Below the pieces are notes generated by a model that made no database searches, was not told the DNA's origin, and was given only the letters and a program-made list of their open reading frames with translations. A stretch of DNA of 64,000 nt, taken from the NCBI RefSeq assembly GCF_015999545.1, contig NZ_CP065546.1, positions 868,001 through 932,000 of the forward strand. The letters are read 5' to 3'. Source of the DNA: Lysinibacillus sp. JNUCC-52 (lineage in GTDB: Bacteria > Bacillota > Bacilli > Bacillales_A > Planococcaceae). The position numbers and the translations under genes are program-made. Below, piece by piece: positions 42,117 through 51,842 of this stretch (its first letter is position 1; each line of letters begins with the position of its first letter).

Positions 42117-43262
42117 TTAATTTGTCAGCAATGTTCCAGCATAAATTGCGTTCGTTCTTACGCCTGGTTTAATTTCTCCATTAATAGAGTAAATATTTTT
42201 ATCCATTAACACTAAGCCCTCTCCGCAAGGTGCATCAAATGGAATTTTCCCAATAGTGCGCCAAGTATCCTTTTGCGCATTATAAATTAGTACATCTTTA
42301 TTCCAATTAAACTCATAAGGATCTGCTGTAAAGTATTTTGTTCTAAATGCCAATAGTTCTTCATCTTTTAATGTCCCTAAATTTTTAACAGCATTATCAT
42401 ATACTGCTTTATTAAAGCCACCAATTACCAACATTTCATTTTTGTTTAATTTGACTGAATTTGCACCAAGTAACGAAATTTCTTTCCCATTTACTTTTAC
42501 GGAAGACACTTTTGACCATTGGTTTTTCTCGATATTGTATTTGTAGCCATCTGTATATGCAATTGATCCTCCACCACTAAATACATAGAGGTTTCCATCT
42601 AATATTTGCGCTACACTTTGATTTCTCACACTTTCTCCAGGAATGGAAGCTAGCTCCCTCGTTTTGGATGTTTTTAAATCATACTCGTATAATTTATTGC
42701 TCTCTTTTGCATTTTGCTTACCTAGCCCAATATACAATTTGCCATCTTTCTCAACAGCTATCCCATCACTAAATGTAAACGGAAGGTCTCCTACTTTTTC
42801 TACTTTCAATTTTTTATTTTTATCAATCGTTAGTAAAGTAATATCGTCTGCATATTCTTTGTCAGGGCTACCGCCAATATAATAAATGCCTTTTTCTGTC
42901 GTTATCGAAGATCCATAACCTATTTCGTGTGTAAGATTCGTATGTTCGACCATCGTTAATTTGTTTTTCTCTTTTTTATAAACATATATATCTGAGTAAT
43001 GTTGCTTGGCTCCTCCATTTAACACTGTATCATAAGGGAAATTCGCACCCCCTCCTACAATTAAATAATCTTTATAAGAGCCAGACAACACGCCAGCTGT
43101 CCCAATATTCTTTTCGAATCCTTTTTGTGCTTCTAGTTCTCCTGCATATTCCCATGTTATTCTTTCCACTGAATCTCCGCCTTTAGAAGCTTCTACTTTA
43201 CTTCCAATACCTACGCCTAAAACCAACATTGATGTCATAGCTGCTACCAAAAATTTTTTCAT
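42117..43262 (-). CDS. nanM: Secreted sialic-acid mutarotase (NanM-type kelch propeller)
   Basis: The 381-residue protein has a signal peptide (MKKFLVAAMTSMLVLGVGIG, cut after VEA near residue 25) and about six kelch blades: IVGGGANFPYDT (about 72-83), YYIGGSPDK, LYIGLGKQ, LYVFSGGG, MLVIGGFNK and NIYSINGEI. GGGANFP and the overall arrangement match the cyclically permuted mutarotases, the NanM/YjhT group, which speed alpha-to-beta conversion of free N-acetylneuraminate outside the cytoplasm. Its location at the end of the sialic-acid locus supports this. AAAGGAGGAG precedes the ATG. Confidence 0.85.
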   Translation of the reverse strand: MKKFLVAAMTSMLVLGVGIGSKVEASKGGDSVERITWEYAGELEAQKGFEKNIGTAGVLSGSYKDYLIVGGGANFPYDTVLNGGAKQHYSDIYVYKKEKNKLTMVEHTNLTHEIGYGSSITTEKGIYYIGGSPDKEYADDITLLTIDKNKKLKVEKVGDLPFTFSDGIAVEKDGKLYIGLGKQNAKESNKLYEYDLKTSKTRELASIPGESVRNQSVAQILDGNLYVFSGGGSIAYTDGYKYNIEKNQWSKVSSVKVNGKEISLLGANSVKLNKNEMLVIGGFNKAVYDNAVKNLGTLKDEELLAFRTKYFTADPYEFNWNKDVLIYNAQKDTWRTIGKIPFDAPCGEGLVLMDKNIYSINGEIKPGVRTNAIYAGTLLTN

Positions 43263-43689
43263 AATTTCTCCTCCTTTTAATATGGAAATACCATCAAATT
43301 TCTAATTATAGATAATGACAAAATATCTCCAATCACCTCCTTTGGGGATTGCATTTATTTTTAAATCACCTGATTGAAATTCTTAATATTCCGAATATTT
43401 AACTGTTAACAAAACCTTTACTTTGTTTTTTAAAAGGAAAACTAGAAGAGAATTGAGGTAAAACGACAACCTTCGTGGTATAAAGTCTGCATTGGTAGTC
43501 GTAAAAGAAATTTATCAATAATTTGTTTAAGAACGCGTAAAATTTCAAAACTATGTAAATGAATAGTTTCAAGAAAGTTTTCGCGTTCTTCGTTAACCCA
43601 TTGCCTATAATCTAGTCCACTATTAATAGTCTGCTAAGGCAAATTCTTTAGATGTCTAATCGCTAAAAATTAGTTAAAGGTAGATAATG
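43263..43689. other. Structured 427-bp gap between nagA and nanM
   Basis: No gene is seen. It holds an imperfect hairpin at 43462-43506, a long inverted repeat at 43529-43590 (AAGAACGCG with CGCGTTCTT, plus an inner AAACTAT/ATAGTTT) and, on the minus strand, an orphan strong Shine-Dalgarno at 43332-43343. A weak minus-strand promoter (TTGTTA, 18 bp, TATTAA) around 43385-43415 could drive nanM separately. Confidence 0.5.
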
Positions 43690-44883
43690 TTAATCCACCA
43701 TCGAGCTTTCTTTTTGATAAGATAAAATTCCTCTGCAAAATGTCATTAGCACATCATAATCATTGTTTAACACAACTAAATCTGCATCCATTCCAGCTTT
43801 AATGCTACCTTTACGATCACTAATCTGTAACTGTTTTGCTGGATTAGTTGCTGTCATTTTAATAACATCCTCAAGCGTACAGTCATCACAATATTTCAGC
43901 ATATTTTTTAGCGCATCACTTAGTTTTAAAACACTGCCTGCTAATGTGCCATTTTCTAAAACAGCCATTCCATCTTTCACAATAACCTTTTGACCGCCTA
44001 AATCGTAGTTGCCATTTTTTAAACATTTTGCTCGCATGGAATCTGTAATTAAAATTAGTTTTTCGCTTTTTTTGTTTTGATAAGCTAATTGAATCATTTC
44101 TGGGCATATATGAATTCCATCTACAATTAACTCTGCATATAACTCTTCAAGAAGCAAAGCTGCCCCTACAACACCAGGCTCTCGATGATGCAATCCTTTC
44201 ATCTGATTAAACAAATGCGTTACTTGCGAAGCACCTGCCCCTATTGCCATTTTTACTTCTGCAAATGTCGCATTTGAATGGCCAATAGAGACGACAATTT
44301 CATTTTCATTCAAGTATCGAGTTAATTCCATTCCACCCTTTTGCTCAGGAGCCAATGTAACCAGTTTAATAGTTCCTCCAGCTAGTTTTTGCCACTTTTC
44401 AAAAAGTGGAATTTCGGGCTCGATAATAAAATCAACAGGTTGGGCTCCTGCCATACGAGGATTCACAAATGGCCCTTCAAGATGAACCCCAAGCACCTCA
44501 GACTGTCCTGGTTTTTGATGATTTTTTATAAAGCTCGCTGCATTTTTCAATGCATTGGAAATATTCTCATCAGATTGGGTCATTGTAGTTGCTAGAAAGC
44601 TTGTTGTCCCTTCCTGTGGCAAAGCTCGGACAATTGTTTCCAGAGATGCAATTTCTGCATCCATTACATCAGCGCCAGACGTCCCATGTGTATGAATATC
44701 AATCATGCCAGGAATGACTGTTTGTCCTTGTAAATCGATAACATAGAATTGATCATTTGCTTTATAGTGAGTCATCCAGCCGATTTCTTCAATTTTCATT
44801 CCATCAATTTTAATAAATCCATCTGAAATAATCTGATTTTCTGCATAAATTTTTGCATTGATTAAAACAATTGATTGATCCAT
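43690..44883 (-). CDS. nagA: N-acetylglucosamine-6-phosphate deacetylase
   Basis: The 397-residue amidohydrolase has all NagA landmarks: H64 and H66 in IDIHTHGTSG, E136 in HLEGPF, H202 in GHSNA, H223 in THLFNQM and catalytic D281 in ITDSM. It deacetylates GlcNAc-6-phosphate, the product of NanE, to glucosamine-6-phosphate. It follows the RpiR regulator by 74 bp. The deaminase NagB, needed to reach fructose-6-phosphate, is not in the window. Confidence 0.96.
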   Translation of the reverse strand: MDQSIVLINAKIYAENQIISDGFIKIDGMKIEEIGWMTHYKANDQFYVIDLQGQTVIPGMIDIHTHGTSGADVMDAEIASLETIVRALPQEGTTSFLATTMTQSDENISNALKNAASFIKNHQKPGQSEVLGVHLEGPFVNPRMAGAQPVDFIIEPEIPLFEKWQKLAGGTIKLVTLAPEQKGGMELTRYLNENEIVVSIGHSNATFAEVKMAIGAGASQVTHLFNQMKGLHHREPGVVGAALLLEELYAELIVDGIHICPEMIQLAYQNKKSEKLILITDSMRAKCLKNGNYDLGGQKVIVKDGMAVLENGTLAGSVLKLSDALKNMLKYCDDCTLEDVIKMTATNPAKQLQISDRKGSIKAGMDADLVVLNNDYDVLMTFCRGILSYQKESSMVD

Positions 44884-44957
44884 TCTATCTTACCTCTCCA
44901 TTCTTTTAGCTTAGCTATTCCACATTGTAAGAGCTTTTAGCATCCCCTAGCTTCCCT

Positions 44958-45812
44958 CTAAAGCATCTTTTCAATAACTGCTTGCGCCGTTAGTTCTTTG
45001 TTATGAACTGATTCTTTGTTCGTTTTCTTGAAGTATTCAAGATAAAGTAAATCTAGAAGATAGAGCTGCGATATTTTTGCAGATAAACTGCCCCCTTGCA
45101 GTGGCCCTTCATTTGCACCACAAAGCAATGTTATATCGGCGAAACTTGTCAAAGGAGATTTGGCAAATCTCGTTATTGAAATAACTTTTGCCCCTCTTTC
45201 TTTTGCTACTTTTGCCACTTCAATCGTATCTTTCGTTGAACCAGAATAAGATATTAGAACAGCTACATCTTGCTCTGTCATTAAAGCAGCAGACATAATT
45301 TGAAGGTGAGAATCCACTGAACACTCCGTTTTATTGGTAATTCTCATAAACTTATTTTTTGCTTCCATTGCTGTCATTAAGGAAGAACCAACGCCAAAAA
45401 AGTGTATTCTTTGAGCGTTTATCATGCACTCGACAGCTTCCGCAATATCACTTTCTGATAATAAATTATAGGTTTCAGTCAACGCATGAACATTTGACGA
45501 TAAAACCTTCGATGATAGTTCTGCAATTGTATCTTGCATCGTAATCGCACTGGAAAGTTGCGGTGTTTCATTATCAAGCGTAATGCTATGTGCTAACATA
45601 ATTTTAAATTCTTGATACCCTTTAAGATCCATCGTTTTACAAAATCGAAACACACTTGACTCGCCTACATTACACGCATCAGCTAAATCAGTAATGGACA
45701 TGTAAATGACATCTTTTATATTTTCGAGAATATAATCCGCTACCTTTTTTTCCGTATTAGTAAAAGAGTTGTATCTCGAATGAATAAGTGAAAATATATC
45801 TTGATTTCCCAT
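44958..45812 (-). CDS. RpiR/MurR family regulator of the sialic-acid operon
   Basis: The 284-residue protein has an N-terminal RpiR helix-turn-helix (about residues 1-77; TNTEKKVADYILENI, SITDLADACNVGESSVFRFCKTMDLKGYQEFK) and a SIS sugar-isomerase domain (about 120-255; HFFGVGSSLMTAMEAKNKF, VAVLISYSGSTKDTIEVAKVAKERGAKVISITRF). It probably senses a phosphosugar such as ManNAc-6-P or GlcNAc-6-P. Within the operon, between nanK and nagA, it is the local regulator, like the NanR of other Firmicutes. Confidence 0.9.
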   Translation of the reverse strand: MGNQDIFSLIHSRYNSFTNTEKKVADYILENIKDVIYMSITDLADACNVGESSVFRFCKTMDLKGYQEFKIMLAHSITLDNETPQLSSAITMQDTIAELSSKVLSSNVHALTETYNLLSESDIAEAVECMINAQRIHFFGVGSSLMTAMEAKNKFMRITNKTECSVDSHLQIMSAALMTEQDVAVLISYSGSTKDTIEVAKVAKERGAKVISITRFAKSPLTSFADITLLCGANEGPLQGGSLSAKISQLYLLDLLYLEYFKKTNKESVHNKELTAQAVIEKML

Positions 45813-45828
45813 ATTAGTACTCCTTCTA

Positions 45829-46722
45829 TTAATCGCCTCTTAAATGAAGTGATACTGCGCCAAGAATGCCAGCTTTATTTCCAAGAGAGGCTTTCATGAT
45901 TTTTACATCCGAGAAACTCTCCATCATAAACAATTTAACTTTATCCGCTATATTGTTAACGAGATGTTCTTGCTCCATCACACCACCACCTATAATAATT
46001 GCTTGTGGATTAAAAATGTGAATGAAGGAAGTTAAACCTAATGCTACTTCTAAAATCCAATCTTGAAGAACTTTTTCTAAACTTTTATCCCCTTGTTGCA
46101 TTCTTTCAAAAATGACTCTACCATTTATAAAGTCAGCGTTTATTTCCTGTGCTCTTTTTATTAAAGCGGTTGTAGATGCATACGATTCATAACAACCATT
46201 TTTACCACAGTTACAATTTTCACCGAATGGATGGGTAATAACATGCCCAAATTCTGCCGCCAATCCATTATGTCCTTTATAAATTTTAGAGTCTATTATG
46301 ATGGCACCACCAATACCCGTACCATATGTTAAACAAAGAAAATCATTATAGTCCTTTGCTGCACCGAAATACTTTTCTCCTAATGCAGCAGCGTTTACAT
46401 CATTTTCAACTTTAACAGGCACGCTAAAATGATCTTCAAGTATAGTCTTTAGTTGCGTACCAGTATAATTTGGAATATTATCATTAGCATAAATGATTGA
46501 GCCATCAGTACTATTCACTTGTCCTGCAGTGCTTATACCTATTGCATGAAAGCCCTGATACTCATTTATTATCTTAATTAGTTTTTCAACTAAATACTTT
46601 CCACCTTTTTTACTTTCTGTATCATATTCTTTAAATACTTCTATTTGCCCATTTTCATCAGAAATGCCCACTTTTATCGATGTGCCACCAATATCAGCTG
46701 CTAATATTTTCACTTTACTCAT
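45829..46722 (-). CDS. nanK: ROK family kinase, probable N-acetylmannosamine kinase
   Basis: The 297-residue protein has the ROK ATP loop [12 protein letters not shown] (residues 9-20), catalytic D108 in [12 protein letters not shown]157 and H160 in AAEFGHV and the zinc motif C170-N-C172-G-K-N-G-C177. Position next to nanE indicates phosphorylation of N-acetylmannosamine to its 6-phosphate; glucokinase activity cannot be excluded from sequence. It follows nanE by 33 bp. Confidence 0.9.
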   Translation of the reverse strand: MSKVKILAADIGGTSIKVGISDENGQIEVFKEYDTESKKGGKYLVEKLIKIINEYQGFHAIGISTAGQVNSTDGSIIYANDNIPNYTGTQLKTILEDHFSVPVKVENDVNAAALGEKYFGAAKDYNDFLCLTYGTGIGGAIIIDSKIYKGHNGLAAEFGHVITHPFGENCNCGKNGCYESYASTTALIKRAQEINADFINGRVIFERMQQGDKSLEKVLQDWILEVALGLTSFIHIFNPQAIIIGGGVMEQEHLVNNIADKVKLFMMESFSDVKIMKASLGNKAGILGAVSLHLRGD

Positions 46723-46755
46723 CCCTTTAGCCTGACAATCTAATTTACTCTAAAT

Positions 46756-47451
46756 TTATTGAATCGCACTTACAAATCTTTTAGTAATTTCCATCGGTCT
46801 TGTAATAGCAGTACCTACGACTGCTGTATGAACACCAAGATCAAAAACACGCTTTAGTTCGTCTGGCGTCCAAATGCCGCCCTCAGCGATGACAGGAATA
46901 GGGAAATTTTGAATTAGTCTATTAATTAACTCTAAATCAGGTAATTTTTTATCATTTGTATACTCTGTATAACCACTCAATGTTGTACCTAAGCAATCAA
47001 AACCTAATTCATACGCCTCTTTAGCCTCTTCAAACGTTGAGCAATCCGCCATAAAAATTTGATCTTTATATTTCTTTCTAATTTCAGGGAATAATTCGCT
47101 TATTGTAGTGCCATCAGGTCTAATTCTTTTCGTTGCATCAAGCGCGATAATATCTACCCCCTCTTGGTAAAGCAACTCGACCTCTTGAATTGTCGGTGTG
47201 ATACACACGTCAGATCCGTCAGTTGTTTTTTTAATAATACCAATAATGGGTAGGTCAACCATATTCTTTATTTCTCTAATATCTTCAATACTATTTGCTC
47301 TAATTCCCTTAGCCCCTCCAAGCATCGCCGCATACGCCATTTTCCCCATAATAAAAGAGCTATGAAGAGGTTCTTCTGGAAGTGCCTGACATGAAACAAT
47401 CAGTTGTCTTTTAATTTCATCAAAAACTTTCTGTTTTTTATTCATTTGCAT
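46756..47451 (-). CDS. nanE: N-acetylmannosamine-6-phosphate 2-epimerase
   Basis: The 231-residue TIM-barrel protein matches NanE: SCQALPEEPLHSSFIMGKMAYAAMLGGAKGIRANS (about 15-50), PIIGIIKK (73-80), IIALDATKRIRPDG, FMADCSTFEEA and VIAEGGIWTPDELKRVFDLGVHTAVVGTAITRP. It converts ManNAc-6-P to GlcNAc-6-P. Either of two nearby ATGs (codons 1 and 3) could be the start. It lies between the transporter genes and nanK. Confidence 0.95.
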   Translation of the reverse strand: MQMNKKQKVFDEIKRQLIVSCQALPEEPLHSSFIMGKMAYAAMLGGAKGIRANSIEDIREIKNMVDLPIIGIIKKTTDGSDVCITPTIQEVELLYQEGVDIIALDATKRIRPDGTTISELFPEIRKKYKDQIFMADCSTFEEAKEAYELGFDCLGTTLSGYTEYTNDKKLPDLELINRLIQNFPIPVIAEGGIWTPDELKRVFDLGVHTAVVGTAITRPMEITKRFVSAIQ

Positions 47452-47472
47452 ACATCTCCATGGATAATCATA

Positions 47473-48318
47473 TTACTTATCTGCCCCAATCGTAATTCCT
47501 TTTGTAAAATACTTCTGGAAGAAAATAAATATTAGTAGCATCGGAATTGCTGCTACAGTAGCACCTGCCATCTTATAAGCAAAGTTTGGATTCAAGTCTT
47601 GCATTAAAGTTGCAATTCCTACCATTAGTGTTTTTGAGTTAACATCTTGACCTACAACGAGTTGCCATAAGTAATCATTCCAAACTTGAACAAAATTAAG
47701 AATAAATAATGCTCCAATACCAGGTTTCACTAATGGCAGCATAATTTTATAAAATATACGAAATTCGCTGGCACCATCAATTTTTGCAGCTTCACGTAAT
47801 GAATCAGGAATGGTATCAAAAAATCCTTTCAGTAAAAACACACCAAATGCTGTAGCTACGTTAGGCCAAATCATGCCACTTAACGTATTTACCATATTAA
47901 AGTCTTGAATAATTCTAAACAGCGGAACAATCATAACTTCCTTTGGAATCATTAAACTTGAAATAAAAATAATGAAAATAACATTTTTCCCTTTAAATTT
48001 TAGCTGTGAAAATGCATACGCTGCAAGGGAGCTAACAACAATTAAAGCAAATGTAGACATCAACGCTACAAATAAACTATTATACGTCCATGTTAGCGCA
48101 GGCTGATTATTAAAGACATCTACATAGTTACTAAAGTTTAAGCTTTTAGGAAACCAATCTGGTGGCATTTTCACAACATCAGCACTGTTCTTTAAAGAAC
48201 TCGTCACAAGCCAATATAATGGAAAAAGACTTAAAACAGCGAAAAATATAACAATACAGTTTGTTACAATTTCTATTTTTTCTCTTTTTCTCTTGTTCTT
48301 TTTTCTTAACATACTCAT
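47473..48318 (-). CDS. Sugar ABC transporter permease (MalG type)
   Basis: The 281-residue protein has a charged N terminus, six spans and the EAA loop EAAKIDGASEFRIFYKIMLPLVKPG (about residues 190-214). It forms the membrane pore for sialic-acid uptake with the MalF-type partner whose gene ends 6 bp upstream. An ATPase gene is absent from this operon; the MsmX-type ATPase encoded at 53083 is the likely motor. Confidence 0.92.
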   Translation of the reverse strand: MSMLRKKNKRKREKIEIVTNCIVIFFAVLSLFPLYWLVTSSLKNSADVVKMPPDWFPKSLNFSNYVDVFNNQPALTWTYNSLFVALMSTFALIVVSSLAAYAFSQLKFKGKNVIFIIFISSLMIPKEVMIVPLFRIIQDFNMVNTLSGMIWPNVATAFGVFLLKGFFDTIPDSLREAAKIDGASEFRIFYKIMLPLVKPGIGALFILNFVQVWNDYLWQLVVGQDVNSKTLMVGIATLMQDLNPNFAYKMAGATVAAIPMLLIFIFFQKYFTKGITIGADK

Positions 48319-48324
48319 TCACCT

Positions 48325-49206
48325 CTAATTCTTCTTAAACATAGCTCTTAGCTGTGGAGTAGATAACACTAATGTAATGAGGAACATAATTACACCTACT
48401 GCAGAAGCAATACCAAGCTGATTATACTTGAATGCATTATTATATAAGTAATACATAAGTGTCGTTGAGGCGTTGTTTGGACCCCCACCTGTTAATAGCT
48501 GTATAACGACAAATATTTTGAGTACAGCAATAATGTTCATAATAATAATGTAAATCGTTGTTGGTTTTACCATTGGAATAATAATCTTGAATATTATTTT
48601 CAATCGGCTTGCACCATCCACTTCTGCGGCTTCAAAAAGTTCCTTTTGCACACCAATCATAGAGGCAATATAAAGAATGATTGCCTGCCCTACATTTGTT
48701 GCAAAGGTTACAAAAATAATTACTGGAAGTACCCAATGTGTATCCCCTAAAAAGTTAACTGAGGTTTCCATTTTTCTCGCTATAAATGGTATAAGACCAT
48801 TGGCAGGATTTAGCAAAAAACTCCAAATCATACTCATAACAACCATCGAAACCATGACTGGAATATAATATGCTCCTTGTATAAAGGACACGTATTTTGC
48901 ATTTTTATCAAAAACTGTAGAGGCAACAAACAGAGCGAAAATGACTGTTAATGCCACAATGAATACAACAAAAATAATGGTGTTGATTGTAGATTGAACG
49001 AAGACAGGATCGCTAAACAATTTTCGATAGTTTTCAAACCCTACAAATATTTCATTTTGATAGTTAATCTTAAATAAGCTTAAGCGAATCCCTTCAATGA
49101 TAGGGTAAACTAAAAAAACTAAAAACAGTAAAATTTGGGGTCCGATAAACAAGTATCCTGTCATATTTTCTTTAAAAGATTTTTTATTGATTTTCATCGG
49201 TATCAT
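48325..49206 (-). CDS. Sugar ABC transporter permease (MalF type)
   Basis: The 293-residue protein has six spans, the N-terminal YLFIGPQILLFLVFLVYPIIEGIRLSLF segment usual in MalF-type CUT1 permeases, and the EAA loop EAAEVDGASRLKIIFKIIIPMVKPT (about 192-216). TGGGPNNASTTLMYYLYNNAFKY near residue 240 is also conserved in the family. It follows the binding-protein gene after an intercistronic hairpin. Confidence 0.92.
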   Translation of the reverse strand: MIPMKINKKSFKENMTGYLFIGPQILLFLVFLVYPIIEGIRLSLFKINYQNEIFVGFENYRKLFSDPVFVQSTINTIIFVVFIVALTVIFALFVASTVFDKNAKYVSFIQGAYYIPVMVSMVVMSMIWSFLLNPANGLIPFIARKMETSVNFLGDTHWVLPVIIFVTFATNVGQAIILYIASMIGVQKELFEAAEVDGASRLKIIFKIIIPMVKPTTIYIIIMNIIAVLKIFVVIQLLTGGGPNNASTTLMYYLYNNAFKYNQLGIASAVGVIMFLITLVLSTPQLRAMFKKN

Positions 49207-49216
49207 TTACCTTTCT

Positions 49217-49252
49217 ACAATTTAAGCCCCGAAATAAAGGGGCTTAAATTGT
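49217..49252 (-). promoter_or_regulatory. Intercistronic stem-loop after the sugar-binding protein gene
   Basis: A perfect 14-bp stem (49217-49230 with 49239-49252) with an 8-nt loop and no T run lies between the binding-protein and permease genes. Such loops commonly protect the binding-protein mRNA so that it is made in excess over the permeases. Confidence 0.65.
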
Positions 49253-49275
49253 TGTAAAGTTATATACGCGCAGAG

Positions 49276-50667
49276 CTATTTATTATAAATTACAGAGTCT
49301 TCTTTCGATTCATCAATAACTTTATTACCTTTTGTTTGGTAATCTTTCACAGCTTCTTCTGCCGTTTTACCACCAGTATATAAAGCTTGTAATTCTGGAT
49401 ATAAAACTTGTCTTAATTGGCTGTATCCTGGTACATTTCCAGTGAAATTAAACATGTACGGATCATTTGCAGAATACGCCTCGAAGTAAGGCTTTTCTGA
49501 TTTAAACTCATCGGCAACCGTTGTTCTAACTGGTACACCATTTTTAGATGCTTTCACAAGTTCAGGATCTGTTGAAATAAATTTCACGAAATCCTTACTA
49601 ATTTTAATTCTTGTTTCATCTTTTGTATCAAATACAGCTGCGCCTGTTACATAAGTAAATGTTAATGGGTCCCCACCATCAGATGGAATATTAGCCAGTC
49701 TAATATCAAACTTAGGCGCTTTTCCACTTTCCATATCAGCCAATGCATTATTAAATAAAATTGCGTTTGTAAAACTAATTGCAAGTTGTTGATTTTGGAA
49801 CATCGCATTCACATCGTTTGAAGAAACAGATTCTGCACCTGGGTTTGTTAAGCCCTCATCATATATTTTCTTTAACCAATTTGCAGCTTTTACACCATTT
49901 GCGTCATCAATGATTAAATTTCCATTGTTATCAAAGAACTGATTACCAAACATTCTTAAATAAGCAAGATTCCAAGTATCACCTTGATTATTTAGCGCGT
50001 ATAATCCCATTGGATACGCATTTGAATATTTATCTTTTGGTAAATCTGTTTTTAACTTGTTTAGAATTTTTTCATAATCTGCTAGAGTCCAAGTTTTGAT
50101 TTCATGCTCTCCACCAATGTACTCATCTAATCCAGCAGCTTTAAACATATCTGCGTTGTACGTTAAAGTACCTGGGTTATGAGAAAATGGGAAGAAATAA
50201 ACATCATCACCGAATGTCACGCTGTCCCAATACCCTTGTGCAATATCACTTTTCGATTCATCATCAACGATATCATTTAATGGTACTAGTGCACCTCGAT
50301 GAGCATAGTCCCCCATAGCAAACACGCTTTCAAAAAATACATCTGGAGGTGTTCCCCCATTAAGACTTACGTTCAATAGCTCATCACGTTGATCTCCTGC
50401 AATAACTTCTACATTAACTTTTACTTTGTGGTCTTTATACTCAGCAGCGAATCGCTCCCCTGCATGTTTGAAAAAGCTATCATAATCTGCTCCATCTTCA
50501 GAAGAATCTAAAACACCTTTCCATTGTGGAGTTAACCAAACTTTTAGTTCGACCTCATCAGAAGAACTAGATTTAGAACTATCTGTAGAATTACTTGTAC
50601 AACCTGCTAGCACTGAGAGTACAAACAAAATTGCTATTGTGGTTGCTAGATAACGCCTTTTAAACAT
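49276..50667 (-). CDS. Sugar-binding lipoprotein of a CUT1 ABC transporter (family 1)
   Basis: The 463-residue protein has a lipoprotein signal (MFKRRYLATTIAILFVLSVL then AGC; lipid on C23), a serine-rich linker and a family-1 solute-binding fold with LKVWLTPQWKGVL and FAAEYKDHKVKVNVEVIAGDQRDELLNVSLNGGTPPDVFFES. Between nanA and the permeases it should capture free sialic acid or a sialo-sugar. The gene has a GGGGGAG site before the ATG. Confidence 0.9.
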   Translation of the reverse strand: MFKRRYLATTIAILFVLSVLAGCTSNSTDSSKSSSSDEVELKVWLTPQWKGVLDSSEDGADYDSFFKHAGERFAAEYKDHKVKVNVEVIAGDQRDELLNVSLNGGTPPDVFFESVFAMGDYAHRGALVPLNDIVDDESKSDIAQGYWDSVTFGDDVYFFPFSHNPGTLTYNADMFKAAGLDEYIGGEHEIKTWTLADYEKILNKLKTDLPKDKYSNAYPMGLYALNNQGDTWNLAYLRMFGNQFFDNNGNLIIDDANGVKAANWLKKIYDEGLTNPGAESVSSNDVNAMFQNQQLAISFTNAILFNNALADMESGKAPKFDIRLANIPSDGGDPLTFTYVTGAAVFDTKDETRIKISKDFVKFISTDPELVKASKNGVPVRTTVADEFKSEKPYFEAYSANDPYMFNFTGNVPGYSQLRQVLYPELQALYTGGKTAEEAVKDYQTKGNKVIDESKEDSVIYNK

Positions 50668-50812
50668 AACTACTCCCCCTTAATAATTGTATTTACAAAT
50701 TAACATTACCTTTATGAAAGACAAGCCCGTGTAATAAGCTTGTGACCTTCCCCCATTATGTGAAACAACTTCAATTACTCCATAGCTTTAAGAAATTCAA
50801 AAAGCTTTGAAT

Positions 50813-51724
50813 CTACTCTTCATACTTTATTATTGTTTGATCGATGAACGCTTTAATGCCTGCTACTTTATTTAAATCCTCACCTGATACTGGCTCTAAT
50901 GGGCCTCTTACACTGCCAATAGTAACCCCATTTAATTTTAAAATTTCTTTAATTGTTGAATACATGGAGCCATTTAAAGAACATAAAGCAACGATAATAT
51001 CATTAATATCATGCTGAATTTTTCTCGCATTTGCGATATCCCCATTCGATACAAATTCCTCAGCCTTGATAAAAAGTTCCGGCATCGCACCATATGTTCC
51101 ACCAATTCCACTATCTGCACCGATTACTCTGCCAGCTACATATTGTTCATCTGGTCCATTGAATACAATAAAATCTTCACCTGCAGTTGACTTAAATCTT
51201 TCAATATCCATAACTGGCATTGACGAATTTTTTACCCCTATCACTTTCTTATTCTCTAATAATTTCTTAAATAGATTAATCGAAAGATCAAAACCTGTTG
51301 TTTGAGGTATATTGTAAATAATAAATGGCATATTCGTTGCATCCATAATTTCAGTCCAATATTTATAAACTGAACTTTCAGAAAACTTAAAGTAAATAGG
51401 TGGAATGGCAGAGACCGCATCGTACCCTAATTCCTCAGCATATTTTGCTAAAATTACACTATCCCTTGTCGATGGTGCCCCAACATGAGCGATTAACGTA
51501 AGCTTCCCTTTGACATGTTCTGCTACATATTTTAGTGTTGCTTTTCTTTCTTCAAGGTTGTGATAAATACATTCCCCTGAACTTCCACCAACATAAAGCC
51601 CTTTAACGCCTTTGTTGAATAAATAATCGCAAAGTTCTTTTGTTCGGTTCTCCGATATTTCCCCTAGATCATCATAACAAGCATAAAAAGCAGGAATGAT
51701 ACCTTTATATTTTTCTAAATTCAA
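50813..51724 (-). CDS. nanA: N-acetylneuraminate lyase
   Basis: From the TTG at 51724 the protein has 303 residues. Class I aldolase residues are in place: GGSSGE at 46-51, Y137 in IIYNIPQTTG and the Schiff-base K165 in VIGVKNSS. It splits N-acetylneuraminate to pyruvate and N-acetylmannosamine in the cytoplasm. AGGTGGTG lies 7 nt before the TTG; the ATG at 51760 lies upstream of that site. Family overlap with dihydrodipicolinate synthase is resolved by the nan context. It is the first gene of the locus. Confidence 0.94.
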   Translation of the reverse strand: MNLEKYKGIIPAFYACYDDLGEISENRTKELCDYLFNKGVKGLYVGGSSGECIYHNLEERKATLKYVAEHVKGKLTLIAHVGAPSTRDSVILAKYAEELGYDAVSAIPPIYFKFSESSVYKYWTEIMDATNMPFIIYNIPQTTGFDLSINLFKKLLENKKVIGVKNSSMPVMDIERFKSTAGEDFIVFNGPDEQYVAGRVIGADSGIGGTYGAMPELFIKAEEFVSNGDIANARKIQHDINDIIVALCSLNGSMYSTIKEILKLNGVTIGSVRGPLEPVSGEDLNKVAGIKAFIDQTIIKYEE

Positions 51725-51762
51725 CTTTGAACACCACCTATATAATTTTAATAAAGCCAATT

Positions 51763-51779
51763 TGTGATATTACATCACG
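51763..51779. promoter_or_regulatory. Inverted repeat in the nanA leader, candidate regulator site
   Basis: GTGAT (51764-51768) and ATCAC (51774-51778) are spaced by 5 bp. It lies 40 bp upstream of the nanA start and downstream of the cre site; it may be the RpiR regulator's operator. Confidence 0.4.
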
Positions 51780-51822
51780 AATAAATATGACAATACATAA
51801 ACCTTAACTCTACACCACTAAC

Positions 51823-51836
51823 TGTTAACGCTTACA
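51823..51836. promoter_or_regulatory. cre site (CcpA binding) of the nan operon
   Basis: TGTTAACGCTTACA matches the Bacillus cre consensus TGWNANCGNTNWCA at every fixed position in either orientation. It covers about +1 to +14 of the predicted transcript, a position where CcpA represses. Confidence 0.88.
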
Positions 51837-51842
51837 ACTAAT

